Position numbers and translations under genes: made by a program
Source of the DNA: Amanita rubescens
Taxonomy: Eukaryota > Basidiomycota > Agaricomycetes > Agaricales > Amanitaceae
DNA length: 64,000 nucleotides
Assembly: GCA_015039365.1 (NCBI GenBank)
Contig: WION01000066.1
Coordinates: 1-64,000 of the forward strand
Direction: 5' to 3'
The notes under the pieces: generated by a model
Database searches by the model: none
What the model saw: only the letters and a program-made list of their open reading frames with translations
Told to the model about the DNA's origin: nothing
Shown here: positions 30,503 through 42,578 of the stretch, in pieces
Layout: every line of letters begins with the position of its first letter
Position numbering within the stretch: the stretch's first letter is position 1

Positions 30503-33226
30503 GACGAATGGAAAGCCGCGTTCCGAACAAACCGTGGATTATTCGAACCACTGGTAATGTTCTTCGGATTAACCAACTCACCGGCAACATTCCAAACAAT
30601 GATGAATGATATCTTTAGAGAAGAAATCGCTGAAGGATGGGTCGTGATCTACATGGATGACATCCTAGTATTCTCAAAGGACAAAAAAGAACACCAGGAA
30701 CAAGTCAGGAGAATCCTCGAAAAATTACGACAGCACCAACTTTCCTTAAAGGCGGAGAAATGCTACTTCGAACAAGAAGAGATCGAATTCCTAGGATTAA
30801 TCATTTCAAATAAAGGAATAAGAATGGACCCTAATAAGGTGAAGGCGATAGCCGAATGGCCAACACCAACGACGAAAAGGGAACTTCAACAATTCCTCGG
30901 ATTTGTCAATTTCTACCGAAGGTTCATTAAGGGCTTTGCGAAAATAGCGAAAGCACTAACGAAACTTACGGGAAAAATTGAATGGTTATGGACGGAATTA
31001 CAACAAGAAGCGTTCGAAGGATTAAAAAAGGAAATCGCCTCCGAAAGGGTCTTGATCATCCCTAAACCAGGAAGACCCTTCCGAATGGAAACGGACGCAT
31101 CGGATTTCGCAATCGCAGCGATACTTTCCCAACTCGACGACGACGGAATTTGGAAACCCGTAGCATTCATATCGAAAGCATTAAACGATGCGGAAAGAAA
31201 TTATGAAATATATGACAAAGAAATGCTAGCGGTAATGCAAGGATTCTACGATTGGGCTCACTACCTAAAAGGGACAGAAATGGTAACGGAAGTATTGACA
31301 GATCATCAAAACCTTACATATTTCCGAAAACCACAAAACCTGAACAGGAGACAAGCCCGATGGATCATGGATCTGCAAGAATATAACTTCGTCATAAAAC
31401 ATCGATCCGGAAAAACGAATACTAAAGCCGATATATTATCTAGAAGAGCCGGACACCCAAAAGGAGAAAACGATAACGAAGGAATCATTCTCTTAAAAGA
31501 AGATATATTCGGAAAAATCGAAATCAGAATAGATGACGAAAGTTACGAATGGCTAAGTATTCGACAAGAAATTCGCAACACACATCGTCGATATTTCGAT
31601 AAACAAGTAACCAAGGGAATAAAAGAAAAAGACCCGGATTTCAAATACGATACCCTCGATCAATGCTGGGAATGGAAAGGACGAATATACGTACCAGCGA
31701 AACCAGAAATCCGAGAAAGAGTAATCAGCTCGAACCATGACGTAAAAACGGCAGGACATCCAGGAGTCGCAAAAACTCTGGAATTAACGACAAGAGGATT
31801 CTGGTGGCCTAATATGAAACGGGACATTGAAACGTACATCAAGGCATGTCATCAATGCCAAATTAATAAACCCGATAGACAACCACGGGCGGCGCCATTA
31901 CAACCAAACGAAATCCCATCGGAACCATGGGCAGTAATCAGCGTAGACCTCATCGGACCGTTAGTACCGTCAAAAGGAAAAGATATGATTCTGGTAATTG
32001 TCGATCGATTCTCGAAAAAGGCTTACTTCATTCCATGTAATACAACGATAACATCCCAAGGAGTAGCAAACCTTTATCGGGAACACATATTTAAGGAACA
32101 AGGACTGCCGAAAAAGGTCATATCGGATCGAGGAACGCAATTCATATCCGGATTTATGAAAGGGTTATACCAAACATTAGGGATAGAAGCAAATCCTTCG
32201 ACGGCGTACCATCCACAAACGGACGGACAAACGGAACGAGTAAATCAAGAATTGGAAGAATATCTACGAATGTACGTAAACGAAAAACAAGACGATTGGA
32301 CAGATTGGCTCCCCATAGCCCAATTCTGCCATAACGATCGACGACATTCGGCGACAGGGTTCTCCCCTTTCATGATTACAACAGGAAGGAATCCATTCAA
32401 AGGAACGGAAGGTAAAACGGAAACAACGAACCACTCGGCTGCGGAATATATCGAAAAATTTAAAGAGACATGGAAAACGGTGAAGGCAAACTTGGAACAA
32501 GCCGCGGAAAGGATGAAAAGACAACATGATAAACACGTCAAACCATCCCGACGATACCAACCGGGAGATCGAGTATATCTAGATGCGTCCAAAATCAAAA
32601 CCACAAGGACATCGAAAAAACTCGACGCGAAATTCCACGGACCCTTCAAAGTAATTTCCGAGGTAGGGAAATCGGCATATAAACTGGAATTACCACCGAC
32701 ATGGGGGATACACGACGTCTTCCACGAGTCAAAACTTAAACCAGTTTATGAACCGCAATTCCCGGCGCAGCAAGAAAACGAACCACGGCCGCCACCGGAA
32801 ATTATTAATGGACGTGAAGAATACGAAGTAGAAGCGGTGAAAGGGGTAAGAAAAACGAGGCAAGGGAAACGTTTCCTGGTGAAATGGAAAGGATTACCCG
32901 AAGAAGAAAATACCTGGGAACCCGAGGAACACATGGAAAACGCAAAAAAGGCAATAAAGGAATACTATAAGAAAAACCCTTCGGCGTTACGACAAAACAA
33001 ACCCCTTCCTCTCCTCCCCCCATCATCCCTGTCTCCAACCCCCTCTGGACCGCCGACGCCAACACCTCCACACCTCCTCCCTCTCTATGTTCCACATCCG
33101 CGCCTATATGGGTGGGATGATAAGGCCTTCGACGAAGAATACCGACGAAAACTCGAAGGGAACTGGCAACGCTGGAAGAGCGCACGCGAAGAAGCGAATT
33201 CGTCGCAAGGACCCACACCAGTTTAA
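30503..33226 (+). pseudogene. gypsy-1 Pol, part 3: RT, RNase H, integrase, chromodomain
   Basis: Resumes at GDEWKAAFRTNRGLFEP. RT catalytic VIYMDDILVFS is followed by GFVNFYRRFIKGFAKI. RNase H: METDASDFAIAAILSQ, YEIYDKEMLAVM and LTDHQNLTYF. Integrase zinc-binding HHCC: H..TAGHPGVAKTLEL, WWPNMKRDIETYIKAC, CHQC. Integrase core: VDLIGPL (Asp), SDRGTQF (Asp), TAYHPQTDGQTERVNQELE (Glu). Then the GPFKVISEVG region and a C-terminal chromodomain (YEVEAVKGVRKTRQGKRFLV, WKGLPEEENTWEP) that directs integration to methylated-histone chromatin in chromoviruses. It ends in a Pro-rich tail at 33226. This part is itself uninterrupted, but pol as a whole is split and carries a stop. Confidence 0.95.
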
Positions 33227-33579
33227 AGTGATTGATGCCTGTAGCAACAAGATCCGATACGAACAGGGAGAGAAAAAGAAAGAAACAACGAGGAATCGGG
33301 AGAGGACGCGCCTAGGCAAGATCATGGGTGACGCCTCGAACGAGGAATCGCGAGATGTCAATAGGGTATTCGGTGAACCCTGGAGACGGACCCCTATGTG
33401 GAAAGTCGAAAGGCCTAACCTTAGCACTCGATGGTAACCTCCCGTCGGCATTGGACGCAGGTCTGGTAACGGGTAAAGACGAAGGAGCATCAGGAAGAAC
33501 GTGAGTGCCAATTATCATCACATCGAATTTTTGGATCCCTTCCAGTTCGTCTGGAATCCGAACCTTGAAACGGAGGCTA
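33227..33579 (+). other. gypsy-1 3' untranslated region
   Basis: Between the pol stop and the 3' LTR. A short ORF in another frame (to 33437) has no recognisable domain. A purine-rich stretch GAAACGGAGGCTA borders the 3' LTR and may act as polypurine tract. Unlike gypsy-2, no long extra ORF is present. Confidence 0.6.
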
Positions 33580-33916
33580 TGTCAAGCCCCTGTTTTACTC
33601 CTTGATACGCCGCATGCTTCGTGCATGTACTGACTCATGTACCCTACGCCCTATGACGTAGTATGACTCATACCCTACGCCCTATGACGTAGTATGACTC
33701 ATACCCTACGCCCAATGTAGTATATAAGTAGTGTACATTGTAGTAGATACGTTAAGCAACAAGCTAGTCTTTCCTTGGACAGCTCGGAGCTCCTCCCCTC
33801 TTAGCTTTGCCCTGAACCTAGACGGTTCTTGTATTCGCCCTCGCTACCTGACGCAGTCGGTAGTATCTACGAGTGATTGAGTCTTGTGTTGTGTAGCCTG
33901 TCTAAGGCTCGTGACA
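33580..33916 (+). repeat. gypsy-1 3' LTR (337 bp)
   Basis: Direct repeat of 23983-24319 with two apparent substitutions, both at CpG. Followed by the TSD ATTGT. Confidence 0.95.
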
Positions 33917-33921
33917 ATTGT

Positions 33922-35599
33922 CGCATGTGACATAGCCAATCTGGGACATAATCAGCATTATCATGGGCCGGAAGCGAAGGATGGCTTACTTTATGAGTGA
34001 TTCCCATCCGTTGAACAACCTTAAATAATGTTTGTCCAAGCCGCTGGCTGTTATGTGCATTGTTGAGCCGGACAAACCCAAGGAGGGCCGTCTGCACCTT
34101 CCAGACACTCTGTGGACCCTCTTCAACCCATGATCCTGTCACGGCGAAGTATCCGTCAATGTTTGATGCCTGCCAGGCGTCACATGTTAAGTTAATTAAA
34201 CCCTTGACAGCATCGCTCTTTAAGTAATCGAAGACTTAGATCACCAATTTCACGTAAGAATGAGTAGAGTACCATACCAGCAAGTGCCGTCGTAGTTTCC
34301 TGAGATTTTCCTTGAAATGGTCGATCACTGCCGCACGCGATTGTTTCTGATTAGGAATCTTGACGCCCTTGGTGGCACTTGCTGCGACGTCAATCATTTC
34401 CTTGTACTTTGGATGCTCCAATGCTTGGATAGGCTTTGAAAATCATGAGCGTGAAAGCCGGAAGTAAAAGATTCGATACCGTACCTGATCGGTTGCAACT
34501 AGCCACTCAATAGCCACCTTGCAAAAACGGGAATCTGAATACGGGATAGTGGTATCCCGTTCACGCAGGTGGGCATCAAGCCGTTGCTGCGACTCCTTCA
34601 AGCTCTGAGCATCTTGTTTTCGCCGTTTTGAATCACGAGGAAGCATGGACGTAAAATTATTTGCTTGCGCCCATTGCTCGTAAGCGTCCTTTAAGAAATT
34701 CGCACCAGATAGTAATAATCTGAGCTTAGTTACGTACCCTATGCATAGAATCCATGTGCCGTCGCAGCGTAGTTACCTCACTAGTGAGCGGTACCGATTT
34801 TTTCAACTTCTTGCTGCAGGGTATTGTAAATCGTTAGTATTCATTCTTAGCTCATCAAGTTGACTTACGGGCATAGTTGGCAGTCACGGTATTTCTTCGA
34901 GTCATCATCATCCTTCAAGTATGGTTGGGTGAAGAAGTTCTCTACATCGCGAGTACGTTTTTCACGGCCAGATCGCCCTGATTCCACTTCGTCAAGATCG
35001 GTTACTTCAATATCTTTCAAGAACCTGTTCTCATCGAGTTCATCAAGCGCGATTGCATCTACACCGTCTCGATTATATTTTAGTTGACCGAAACAATACT
35101 CGGAATCACCTTTAGTCTGTGCTACTGATGTCACGGCATCATCCACAGCCTCTGAGTCTGCCCGTGGTCGCTTCTGGGCTGTAGAATCATCTTAAGTACC
35201 TGATCACTCGAATCAGATGCCTTACTTACATATGCGTGCCCTCCGCACCTCAACTCCATTGCCATCACCTATGGGTGCAGTAGTTTGGCTAGCGCTAACT
35301 GATGCGCTGACTGATGCGTTGACTGATGCGCTAACTGATGTAGTTGATGGCGAGGGTATACTGGTGGTGGTAGGTGTCAGACTAACATGAGTCTGATTGT
35401 CGAGCGTTGGCCGGCTTTCATGGCTTGCGTTAGCTTGAGCAGGCACTGCCACGGAACGGTGAGAAGATAAGGCAGGCACAGCCGCATTATCCGCGCTTCT
35501 CAGTTTGGACGATGGGAGTCCGGCCCGTCTTGGTCGTGCTGTTAGTCCGGCTTCTTCGATGTGTTCATCAGAGGGCACAGAGGTCACAGATGAGGCCAT
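33922..35599 (-). pseudogene. hAT-2 transposase, N-terminal half
   Basis: ATG at 35599 (MASSVTSVPSDEHIEEAG). A Ser/Ala/Thr-rich N-terminal exon of about 125 codons ends with a tandem SASVNASVSAS stretch. Next come an acidic exon at 34865-35146 ending KKYRDCQLC (a BED-type zinc-finger start) and exons with KESQQRLDAHLRERDTTIPY / FCKVAIEWLVATDQ, ALEHPKYKEMIDVAASATKG / RAAVIDHFKENLRKLRRHLL and WVEEGPQSVWKVQTALLGFV. These are the usual N-terminal and catalytic-Asp regions of hAT transposases. The frame is cut at 33917-33921 by gypsy-1 and continues at 23977. Confidence 0.85.
35290..35345 (-). repeat. Tandem ACTGATGCG repeats in the hAT-2 transposase
   Basis: Four units of 12-15 bases built on CTGATGCGCTGA encode the SASVNASVSAS stretch. 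Likely slippage-prone low complexity in a disordered linker. Confidence 0.7.
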
Positions 35600-35851
35600 G
35601 GTGTAAAGTTTTGTATATCTAAGTGTTATCTGGTGGGATCACAGATAACATATCGAGGCTGAAAAACTATGTAGTATATATGTTCGGCAGTAGGTGCCGA
35701 AGCCGGGGCCTCACGGCCTGCCCAAGGCCTACAACCTCAAGAGCCAGGCCGTGAGCCCTCATGAGCCCACCATAAGGCCCAGCTCGGCTTAGCAAAAAGA
35801 CGGCCTGGCTCACACAGCCCAGGGCTTCGAGCCGGGCCTTGCCCATCACTA

Positions 35852-35859
35852 CGTGAAGC
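35852..35859 (+). repeat. hAT-2 target-site duplication, right (CGTGAAGC)
   Basis: Matches 21914-21921 exactly. Confidence 0.95.
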
Positions 35860-38770
35860 TAAGACCAACCACTGGGCTGAATGGTTGGAATCCCTCAATG
35901 AGACGACGGTGTGGACGGCGGCTAAGTATGCTAACAGTGAGCCCACAGATGCGGGCCGCGCAAGGGTACCCAATCTCAAAGCAAAACTAAGAGGTAGTGA
36001 AGACAACACCACCGCCACAACCAACGACCAGAAGAGCCGCATGTTCTATGAAGCCCTATTCCCAGAGAAGCCGCTACAGGACGTGGTGCTAGGCGATTTC
36101 ACATACCCCCCGCCAAAATGGGAATTCAAGCCAATAACCAACAAACAGATCGAAAGAGCGATTGACAACATGGCCCCATACAAGGCAACAGCTCCAGACA
36201 CCGCGCCAAACTGCGTTTTCAAGGAAGCCAAGCAGATCCTACTACCACACTTGGGACCGCTTTTTCGAGCAACCTTCGACCTCAACTACTACCCAGACTC
36301 ATGGGCGTGAACCATGACGGTCATCCTAAAGAAGCCAAGCCGGCCAAGCTACGAGTCCCCCAATGTGTGGAGACCAATCTCACTCTCGAACGGGTTTGCT
36401 CGCCTACTCAATGCATGCATTGCTAACGAAATTACAAATAGATGCGAGATGCATAACATTCTGCCAAAAAACCACTTCGGAGCTCGCCTGGGCCACACAA
36501 CAACACAAGCGGTCCACTATCTAACCACGACAGTCAAAGACACATGGCGGTCGGAAGAGGAAAGTTGTCTCAGCGCTATTCCTAGACGTAAAGGGTGCCT
36601 TCCCAAGCGTCAGCATTGACAGATTGGTACACGACATGCGCATAAGGGGCATCCCCCAACAGATCACCGACTGGATAGTGCGCAGAATGGGCAACAGGAA
36701 AACACAACTCAAGTTCAATGACTACGTATCTGACGTTTTCATCATCACAAACGGTCTCGATCAAGGCGACCCACTCTCACCCATTGCCTACATGTTGTAC
36801 AACTTGGACATCCTAGACGTGCCAAACCTGAAAAACGGTGAGGACGCTATTTTATTTGTAGACAACACAACGATTCTCGCGATAGGCTGCAACTACACAG
36901 AAACTCATCGAAAGATTGAAGACATGTTACACAGGCATGATGGTATCCTACGATGGGCGGACACGCACAACTGTACCTTTGGCATAGAAAAATTCCAACT
37001 CATTGACTTCCTGCAGGGAAAAAACATCACGACAGGTAGAGAAGGTGAAGGTGAATCAATACTCATACAAGGACACGAGGTCCGACCACAGGAATCGGCA
37101 AAACTACTTGGGGTCTCAATCGACTGCTGGCTCAACTGGAAAACACATATAGCAGCAGCCCTGGCAAAAGGCGAAAAGTGGGTCAACCAATTTGGCCGCT
37201 TAGCTCGTGTCAGCAAAGGGATCAGCCCCGCCTTTGTACGCCAGCTTTACCTCACCATAGCAATGCCCCGAATACTCTACGCCGCCGACATTTTCCTCTC
37301 TCCTCAAAGGCGCCACAAACTAACATCGCCCAACCCAAGTCCAACCTACAATGTCACAGTCATGCGCCAGCTTGCGACGGTCCAGCGGCGAGCATCAATA
37401 ATGATCACAGGTGCCATGAGAACCACGGCGAGTACCGTCCTAAACCTGCTGTCAGACCTACTCCCAATACACCTAGCAGTCGACAAATGGCGCTACAATG
37501 CAGCCCTTAGCCTGGCAACAATACCTAAGGGACACCCCCTACATGGTATGGTGCACTGCACAGCGCGACGATACGTAAAAAAGCACCCCAGCCCCCTACA
37601 TGAGCTCTTCCACATGTACAATATCAAGCTGGACGCGATGGAGAAGGTAACGCCCATACGCCACCTCAATTCGTGGGACCCGGACATAAAAACCATCATC
37701 CCAAACAACAAAGACACAGCTATCACGCAGTGCAGCAGAGACAGGGCCAAATATCAAATATTCTCAGACGGATCCTTAACAAAAGACGGCGTTGGCGCCG
37801 CGGCGGTGATATATAAGCAAGGAAAAAGAATGGCGCTCACACAATTTCATCTAGGGCCTACTACAGAACACACAGTTTACGAGGCGGAGTGCGCTGCGAT
37901 GGCCCTCGGGGTCTTCTCAATCAGGAACAGGCGGAACGTGAAGTCCGTCACGATTAACATTGATAACCAAGCAGCCATAATAGCATCCACGGATAACAAG
38001 CAAGGGCCAGGCAAGTACATTCTAGATGAATTCTACAAGCAGATCAATGCACTTAAACATAGGAACAACAATGTAAGAATAAAAATCAGATGGACGCCAG
38101 GCCATGTTTAAAGGGGAATGAGGAAGCAGATGTGGCAGCAAAGGCAGCGAGTGCGGGCACATGCAGCGCCAAGATGGCACTCCTGAAGCTGTTCAGGAGA
38201 CCACTGCCAGCTAGTAAATCCGCAGCGAAACAGCAATTCGGCTCAAAAGTAAAGGAAGCAGCGCTGGAGGCCTGGCGTATGGCCCCTCAAGCGAGGAGGC
38301 TCAAAGGAATCATCAGCTATGAAAGCGGTAAAAGGTACAGGAAAGCCTTGACGAAGGCCGGCCGCCGCACAGGCAGCATATGGACGCAACTCAAAACGGG
38401 CCACATCGGCCTAAACACACATCTTCACCACATCAATATAAGCAAAACCGCAATCTGCCCAGGCTGCAAGCAATACAACGAGACGGTGGACCACCTGCTA
38501 CGCCACTGCCGAGCCTACAACGAACCGCGGGCCCAACTCCGTCGAATGGTTAAACGTGACATGACAAGCCTCAAAAAACTTTTGGGTAACGACAGCAATA
38601 TGACCTATGTCACCGAATTTGTCAGAAAAACAAAGCGCATAACATGGCTGTCAAAACAGGACAAAAAACAGGCGACAACGCAAAGCGACCTATTCAACGG
38701 TTACAGACACACGGCAAGGATGCACCAGAGGAACGGTACAGGGCGAAGGGAGCGCAGCACCCAAAACTGC
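35860..38770 (+). pseudogene. LINE ORF2, part 2: reverse transcriptase, RNase H, zinc knuckle
   Basis: Resumes with KTNHWAEWLESLNETTVWTA. RT blocks: ERAIDNMAPYKATAPD, PDSWA then TMTVILKKPSRPSYESP, WRPISLSNGFARLLNAC, FGARLGHTTTQAVHYL, LFLDVKGAFPSV, NGLDQGDPLSPIAYMLYN. The catalytic box reads LFVDNTTIL (36855-36872), where the family has FxDD, so one catalytic Asp is Asn. A TGA at 36308-36310 falls where related LINEs have Arg (W-R before the TVVLxKP block). A frameshift is needed near 36560. RNase H: YQIFSDGSLTKDGVGAAAVI, EAECAAMALG, INIDNQAAI, WTPGHV, with another frameshift at about 38106 before KGNEEADVAAKAA. A CPGCKQYNETVDHLLRHC knuckle follows. hAT-1 interrupts it at 38771. Confidence 0.92.
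38763..38770 (+). repeat. hAT-1 target-site duplication, left (AAAACTGC)
   Basis: Recurs at 42571-42578. Removal joins the LINE codons for STQNC to REQAAVARDQG in frame. Confidence 0.95.
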
Positions 38771-38779
38771 TAGGGATTG

Positions 38780-38940
38780 GCACGGGTTGGCTAAACCCGT
38801 GCGGGTCACATACCCGCACCCATTGAGGGTACGGGTGGGGGTCCACACTCTGAGGACCCTCATTGAAACCCGTACCCGTGACATGGGTTTGGGTGCGGCA
38901 GGCAAGACCCGTGCCTATACCCACACCCATGTCAGGTTAG
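38780..38940 (+). repeat. hAT-1 left subterminal ACCCGTGCGGGT repeats
   Basis: Multiple direct and inverted copies of ACCCGTGC / GGGTACGGG / ACCCGCACCC words, mirrored at the right end (42400-42560). Confidence 0.75.
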
Positions 38941-39021
38941 GGCGGGATGCGGCATCGGTCATAGTTCAACGTAATGCAAACGACACTACTTTAGCGTTGA
39001 AATTAACTCAGTAGTTCCCAG

Positions 39022-39110
39022 CTAGCGTGAAACATATTCAGCAAGCTTAGTTAGCGTGAAACATATTTAGCAAGCTTAGTTAGCGTGAAACATATGTTAG
39101 CAATCTTAGT
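39022..39110 (+). repeat. 29-bp tandem repeat, three copies
   Basis: Three copies of TAGCGTGAAACATATTCAGC plus AAGCTTAGT with minor changes, just upstream of the hAT-1 transposase start. Possibly transposase or host-factor binding sites. Confidence 0.8.
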
Positions 39111-39190
39111 ACGGTCAATGGTGAAACAGCTTGTGGGTAATATATAAGTGACAAGAGGTGTTTGCGACGTGCAACGTACCTTCAGACATC

Positions 39191-42100
39191 ATGCCTTTGG
39201 ACACCACTGCCAGTAAACGAGTTCCCAAGTTGACGGAGAGGGCGAACCCAGCCATATCCAGCTCTAGGAAGTGTCGCTTGTCATTGTCGAGTCAGGATGA
39301 GACTCATGATACCCCCAGACAGCATGTACGCACCGACAATGCATCACCTGTGACCCCTGATGCGCAGGCCACTCCCCCTGTCAATGCTACACCACCAGCA
39401 ACCACCCCTGCTTCATCTGACTCTGCAACTCGTAACCCGAGCGCTACCGACGGACCTGAAGAATTAGGCGACACTGATGAGACAAATAGCTCAGTGAACA
39501 CGTCTACAAACACATCCGATGGTCCTTTACCTGTTAACGGGACCCCTGAGGCACAGCTGAGTATGTTGCCTTAAAGTTACATATAACTGAGAAATTAACT
39601 TGGAGTCAGAGCGTTTACAGAAGGAGTGGTGCTCACCCATCTATGCCTTCTTCCAACCAAACCCGAAAATCGTCGAAATAAATGACCGCCGTGCCCACGA
39701 GTTCAAGTGCAGTGGCCGAGGGTGTAAGGCTACAGTGCGCCGATTCCTTGATAAGAGGGATGCGTACTCCACTGGGAATATGCGAAAGCATGTTAAATCA
39801 TGCTGGGGTGCTGACGTTCTGGCCGCAGCTGACAGTGCGAGGGACTTGGAAGAGGTCCGGACGAAGATTGTCAAGGATGTTCTGCAAAATGGAAGTATTA
39901 CAGCAGCATTCGAGTGAAAAAATATTGTTACGTACTCTCACCGCCAACACACGAAGGTGGAGATCAGGTATGAGTCGCTTACTGTTTCGTTGTGAACAAA
40001 TGTTGACATCAGGCCACGGAAGGGCCGAAATGGTCCGTTGGGTGTGTGAAGACCTACGGCCTTTCCAGATCGTGAAAGATCAAGGCTTTCGATGCCTGAT
40101 GAAGACAGGCCGCCCCGAGATATATATACCCTTGGCGGAAACGATTTCTCACGATGTTAGGCTTATCTATGCACGTACTCGTGAGAGATTAACGAAAATG
40201 CTGCAAAAACACAAAGGAAGACTCAGCTTTTCGACTGATGGTTGGACTTCACCAAATCATCGGGCATATGTCGCGTTCATGGTCCATCTAGAGCATGAGG
40301 GATCGCCGTTAATGTTACCACTCGATATCGTTGAACTGGCCCAAGTAAGTCAGCATACTTCACATTGTATTACTGCTCACTCACCAGAATTATAGTCCCA
40401 TACAGGTGCAGAACTTGCGGCAGCATTTGCCACTGTTCTTGAAGAGTACAACTTGACGGAGAAGGTTCTAGCAGTGACGTGCGATAATGCGAGTAACAAT
40501 GATGTAATGATCAGGGAGCTCGCCGAGTTAGTGCCTGGGTTTGAGGGGGAAGCAAGCCATACACGTTGCTTCCTCCACGTCATCAATCTCGTTGCCAAGT
40601 CACTTATTCATCAATTTGATGCGCATGGCAGTCAGACTGGTGTTGATGATGAGCAGCAGGAACTTACAGATGAACCTGATATGGAAGATTCGCCCTCCAA
40701 CGCTGCAGCCGCAGATGAATCCGATGATGAGGACACAGCCACCGATGATGATGATGGGTTTGTCGACGAGGTTGAAAAGATGGATGAGACCGAGAAGGAC
40801 CTTCACAAGTATATGATAAGACCTGTCAAAGTCATTCTTCTTAAGGTGAGCACGCCATCCGAATCGAAATCAAACCTTGTGACTTACTTCAATCCTAGCT
40901 TCGAAAAATCTCCTTCAAGATCATCAACTCCACAACCATCCTTTTACCCGTGTGGAAGCAAATCCTGAAGGATGTCGATGGTAAGGAAACCATCATACCA
41001 CGGGATGTCACAACACGGTGGAACTCGACCTATGATATGCTTGAGTACTGCGTGAGGTACCGTGCGGCCATTGACAGAGTCACGCAGAGGCGAGATTTAG
41101 GGCTCCGGATGTTCGAGTTGACGGACGAGGAGTGGAAGCTTGCTGAGCAGTTGCGTGACAGCTTGAAGGTATGTTTCTTCGTTAGATCCGCATAGCACCT
41201 GCACTCACGCCATCACTTGACCTTATCGCCGCATCTCTCCTGCTATCATCACACCTGTCCTGCTATCACCGCACGTCTTCTACTCACGCTGTCATCGGAA
41301 TTGAACCTGCCGCTGCGCTTGCACCACCGTTGTACCCTATTGCAACCCACTCCGCACTTCCATCACCATCAGATCTTGAAGGATGCGACTCATTTCTTCT
41401 CTCGCCCTATGCCAAACCTCGCCCGTGTCATCCCTGCGATGGATCACATCGAAGAAACACTTTCAACAGGTTCTCGCGACCTGTCCAACGATCCAGCAAT
41501 ATGCGCGGCGCTCACAATCGCTCGGAAAACATTGAACCGCTACTATGGGTTGACCGATAGCTCAGAGGTTTACTGTATTGCAATGGGTGAGTTGCATTCA
41601 TAGCTTTCTGAGGTGCTTTCAGGCTCAATCATTCCCATTACATGTGCTGAATAGTACTACACCCCCGGCACAAACTCAAGTACTTTCAAACCGCACAGTG
41701 GGATGACGAGTGGATTAAAACAGCTGAATCCCTTGTTCGTGACGAGTTTGAGCGATCCTACAACCACACGAATGAAACCGACATCGAGATTATTGACGGC
41801 AACACCGAGGCCAGCACTGAAACGGTTAATACGTCCAAGGTATGCGTTCATCTGAGTCTCATGGTCACATTTAATCTAATGGAAGGAATATAGAACATCT
41901 TTGACAACCTCCCTGCTCTCGCACCCCCAAAGGCATCAAACGTAGTCTCTGAGCTTGATCGCTACCTCAAATTGGATGTAGAAGATGTCAATAATGCTAT
42001 TACTTGGTGGTACGAGCGCCGCGCGCTCTATCCCAATTTATCGCGGATGGCACTGGATTACTTAACAATTCCCTGTGCGTACTACATTATTCATTCATAC

Positions 42101-42330
42101 GATCAAAGCTAACACTACGTCTAGCGACATCTATTGATGTCGAGCGTTTCTTCAGCCGTGGCCGACTCCTGCTTTCCCATGTGTGATCCCGACTCTCTGC
42201 TCATACAACAGCTGCTATATTGTGTCTCGGACATTGGAGCCATGTTAATTTAATTAAAAACGAGGATATACTAAAGGTTACTTCACTTCCAGATGTTGTT
42301 TCTGATGGAGATATTATAATACTTGATTAG
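39191..42330 (+). pseudogene. hAT-1 transposase (BED finger, DDE core, dimerisation domain), with stops
   Basis: ATG at 39191 (MPLDTTASKRVPKL). A Ser/Thr/Pro-rich N-terminus is followed by the BED zinc finger HEFKCSGRGCKATVRRF with HVKSCWG (39690-39805). A TGA at 39915-39917 interrupts the SFERKGK-type block (AAFE, stop, KN). The core continues with MVRWVCEDLRPFQIVKDQGF, RLSFSTDGWTSPNHRAY (first catalytic Asp), VLAVTCDNASNNDVMI (second Asp), an acidic insert, RDVTTRWNSTYDMLEY, FFSRPMPNLARVIPAMDHIE, HPRHKLKYF, and the dimerisation domain ATSIDVERFFSRGRLLLSHV. A TGA at 42184-42186 follows HV, where the family has Arg-Asn-Arg-Leu. The frame then runs on through LCLGHWSHVNLIKNEDIL to a TAG at 42328-42330. 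Introns of about 50 nt separate the exons. Confidence 0.9.
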
Positions 42331-42399
42331 AATTTAACACATACTACTATACTAGTACTACTTTAATTCATAATATATGTGAATTTCCCTTCGTCACCA

Positions 42400-42560
42400 G
42401 GTATAACCCGTGCGGGTGCGGGTATGGGTGCGGATGTGGGTGTGGGTGCGGGTCAGCTTGTCCTGTACCCGTGTCCAAACCCAGACCCTGAGTGAGGGTG
42501 TGGGTATGTCACAGGGTATGGGTATGGGTATGCCCCGGGATACCCAGGGGTGTACCCAAG
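42400..42560 (+). repeat. hAT-1 right subterminal G-rich repeats
   Basis: Runs of GGGTGCGGGTATGGGTGCGG and GGGTATGGGTATGGGTATGC, complementary in type to the left end. They have G-quadruplex potential. Confidence 0.75.
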
Positions 42561-42570
42561 CCAATCCCTA

Positions 42571-42578
42571 AAAACTGC
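42571..42578 (+). repeat. hAT-1 target-site duplication, right (AAAACTGC)
   Basis: Exact match to 38763-38770. Confidence 0.95.

Larger units (their letters stand above)
23983..33916 (+). mobile_element. Ty3/gypsy chromovirus gypsy-1
   Basis: An LTR retrotransposon with 337-bp LTRs (TG..CA), 5-bp TSD ATTGT, gag, and a pol with protease, RT, RNase H, integrase and chromodomain. It carries two later insertions in pol: a gag-only element (26503-29128) and a solo LTR (29810-30497). It is about 6.6 kb without them. It sits in the hAT-2 transposase gene. The primer site is self-complementary to the LTR rather than tRNA-like. Confidence 0.95.
21922..35851 (-). mobile_element. hAT transposon hAT-2, interrupted by gypsy-1
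   Basis: The terminal inverted repeats begin TAGTGATGGGCA and are followed by GGCCCGGCT; the right end is the complement (TGCCCATCACTA). GC-rich subterminal palindromic sequence follows (GGCCCGG, GGCTCAAAGCC). The transposase lies on the minus strand, from 35599 down to 22227. Without the nested gypsy-1 the element is about 4 kb, a normal autonomous hAT size. It inserted in LINE ORF2. Confidence 0.93.
38771..42570 (+). mobile_element. hAT transposon hAT-1 (3800 bp)
   Basis: Perfect 11-bp terminal inverted repeats TAGGGATTGGC / GCCAATCCCTA with an 8-bp TSD. Subterminal regions are packed with GGGTGCGGGT-type repeats on one end and ACCCGCACCC on the other, probable transposase-binding sites. 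It carries one multi-exon transposase gene on the plus strand with at least two stops, so it is not autonomous now. It inserted near the C-terminal end of LINE ORF2. Confidence 0.95.

Noticed and set aside
33087..33437. 116-codon ORF overlapping the gypsy-1 pol end
   Set aside because: Basic low-complexity frame with no domain; its first half is an alternate frame of pol.
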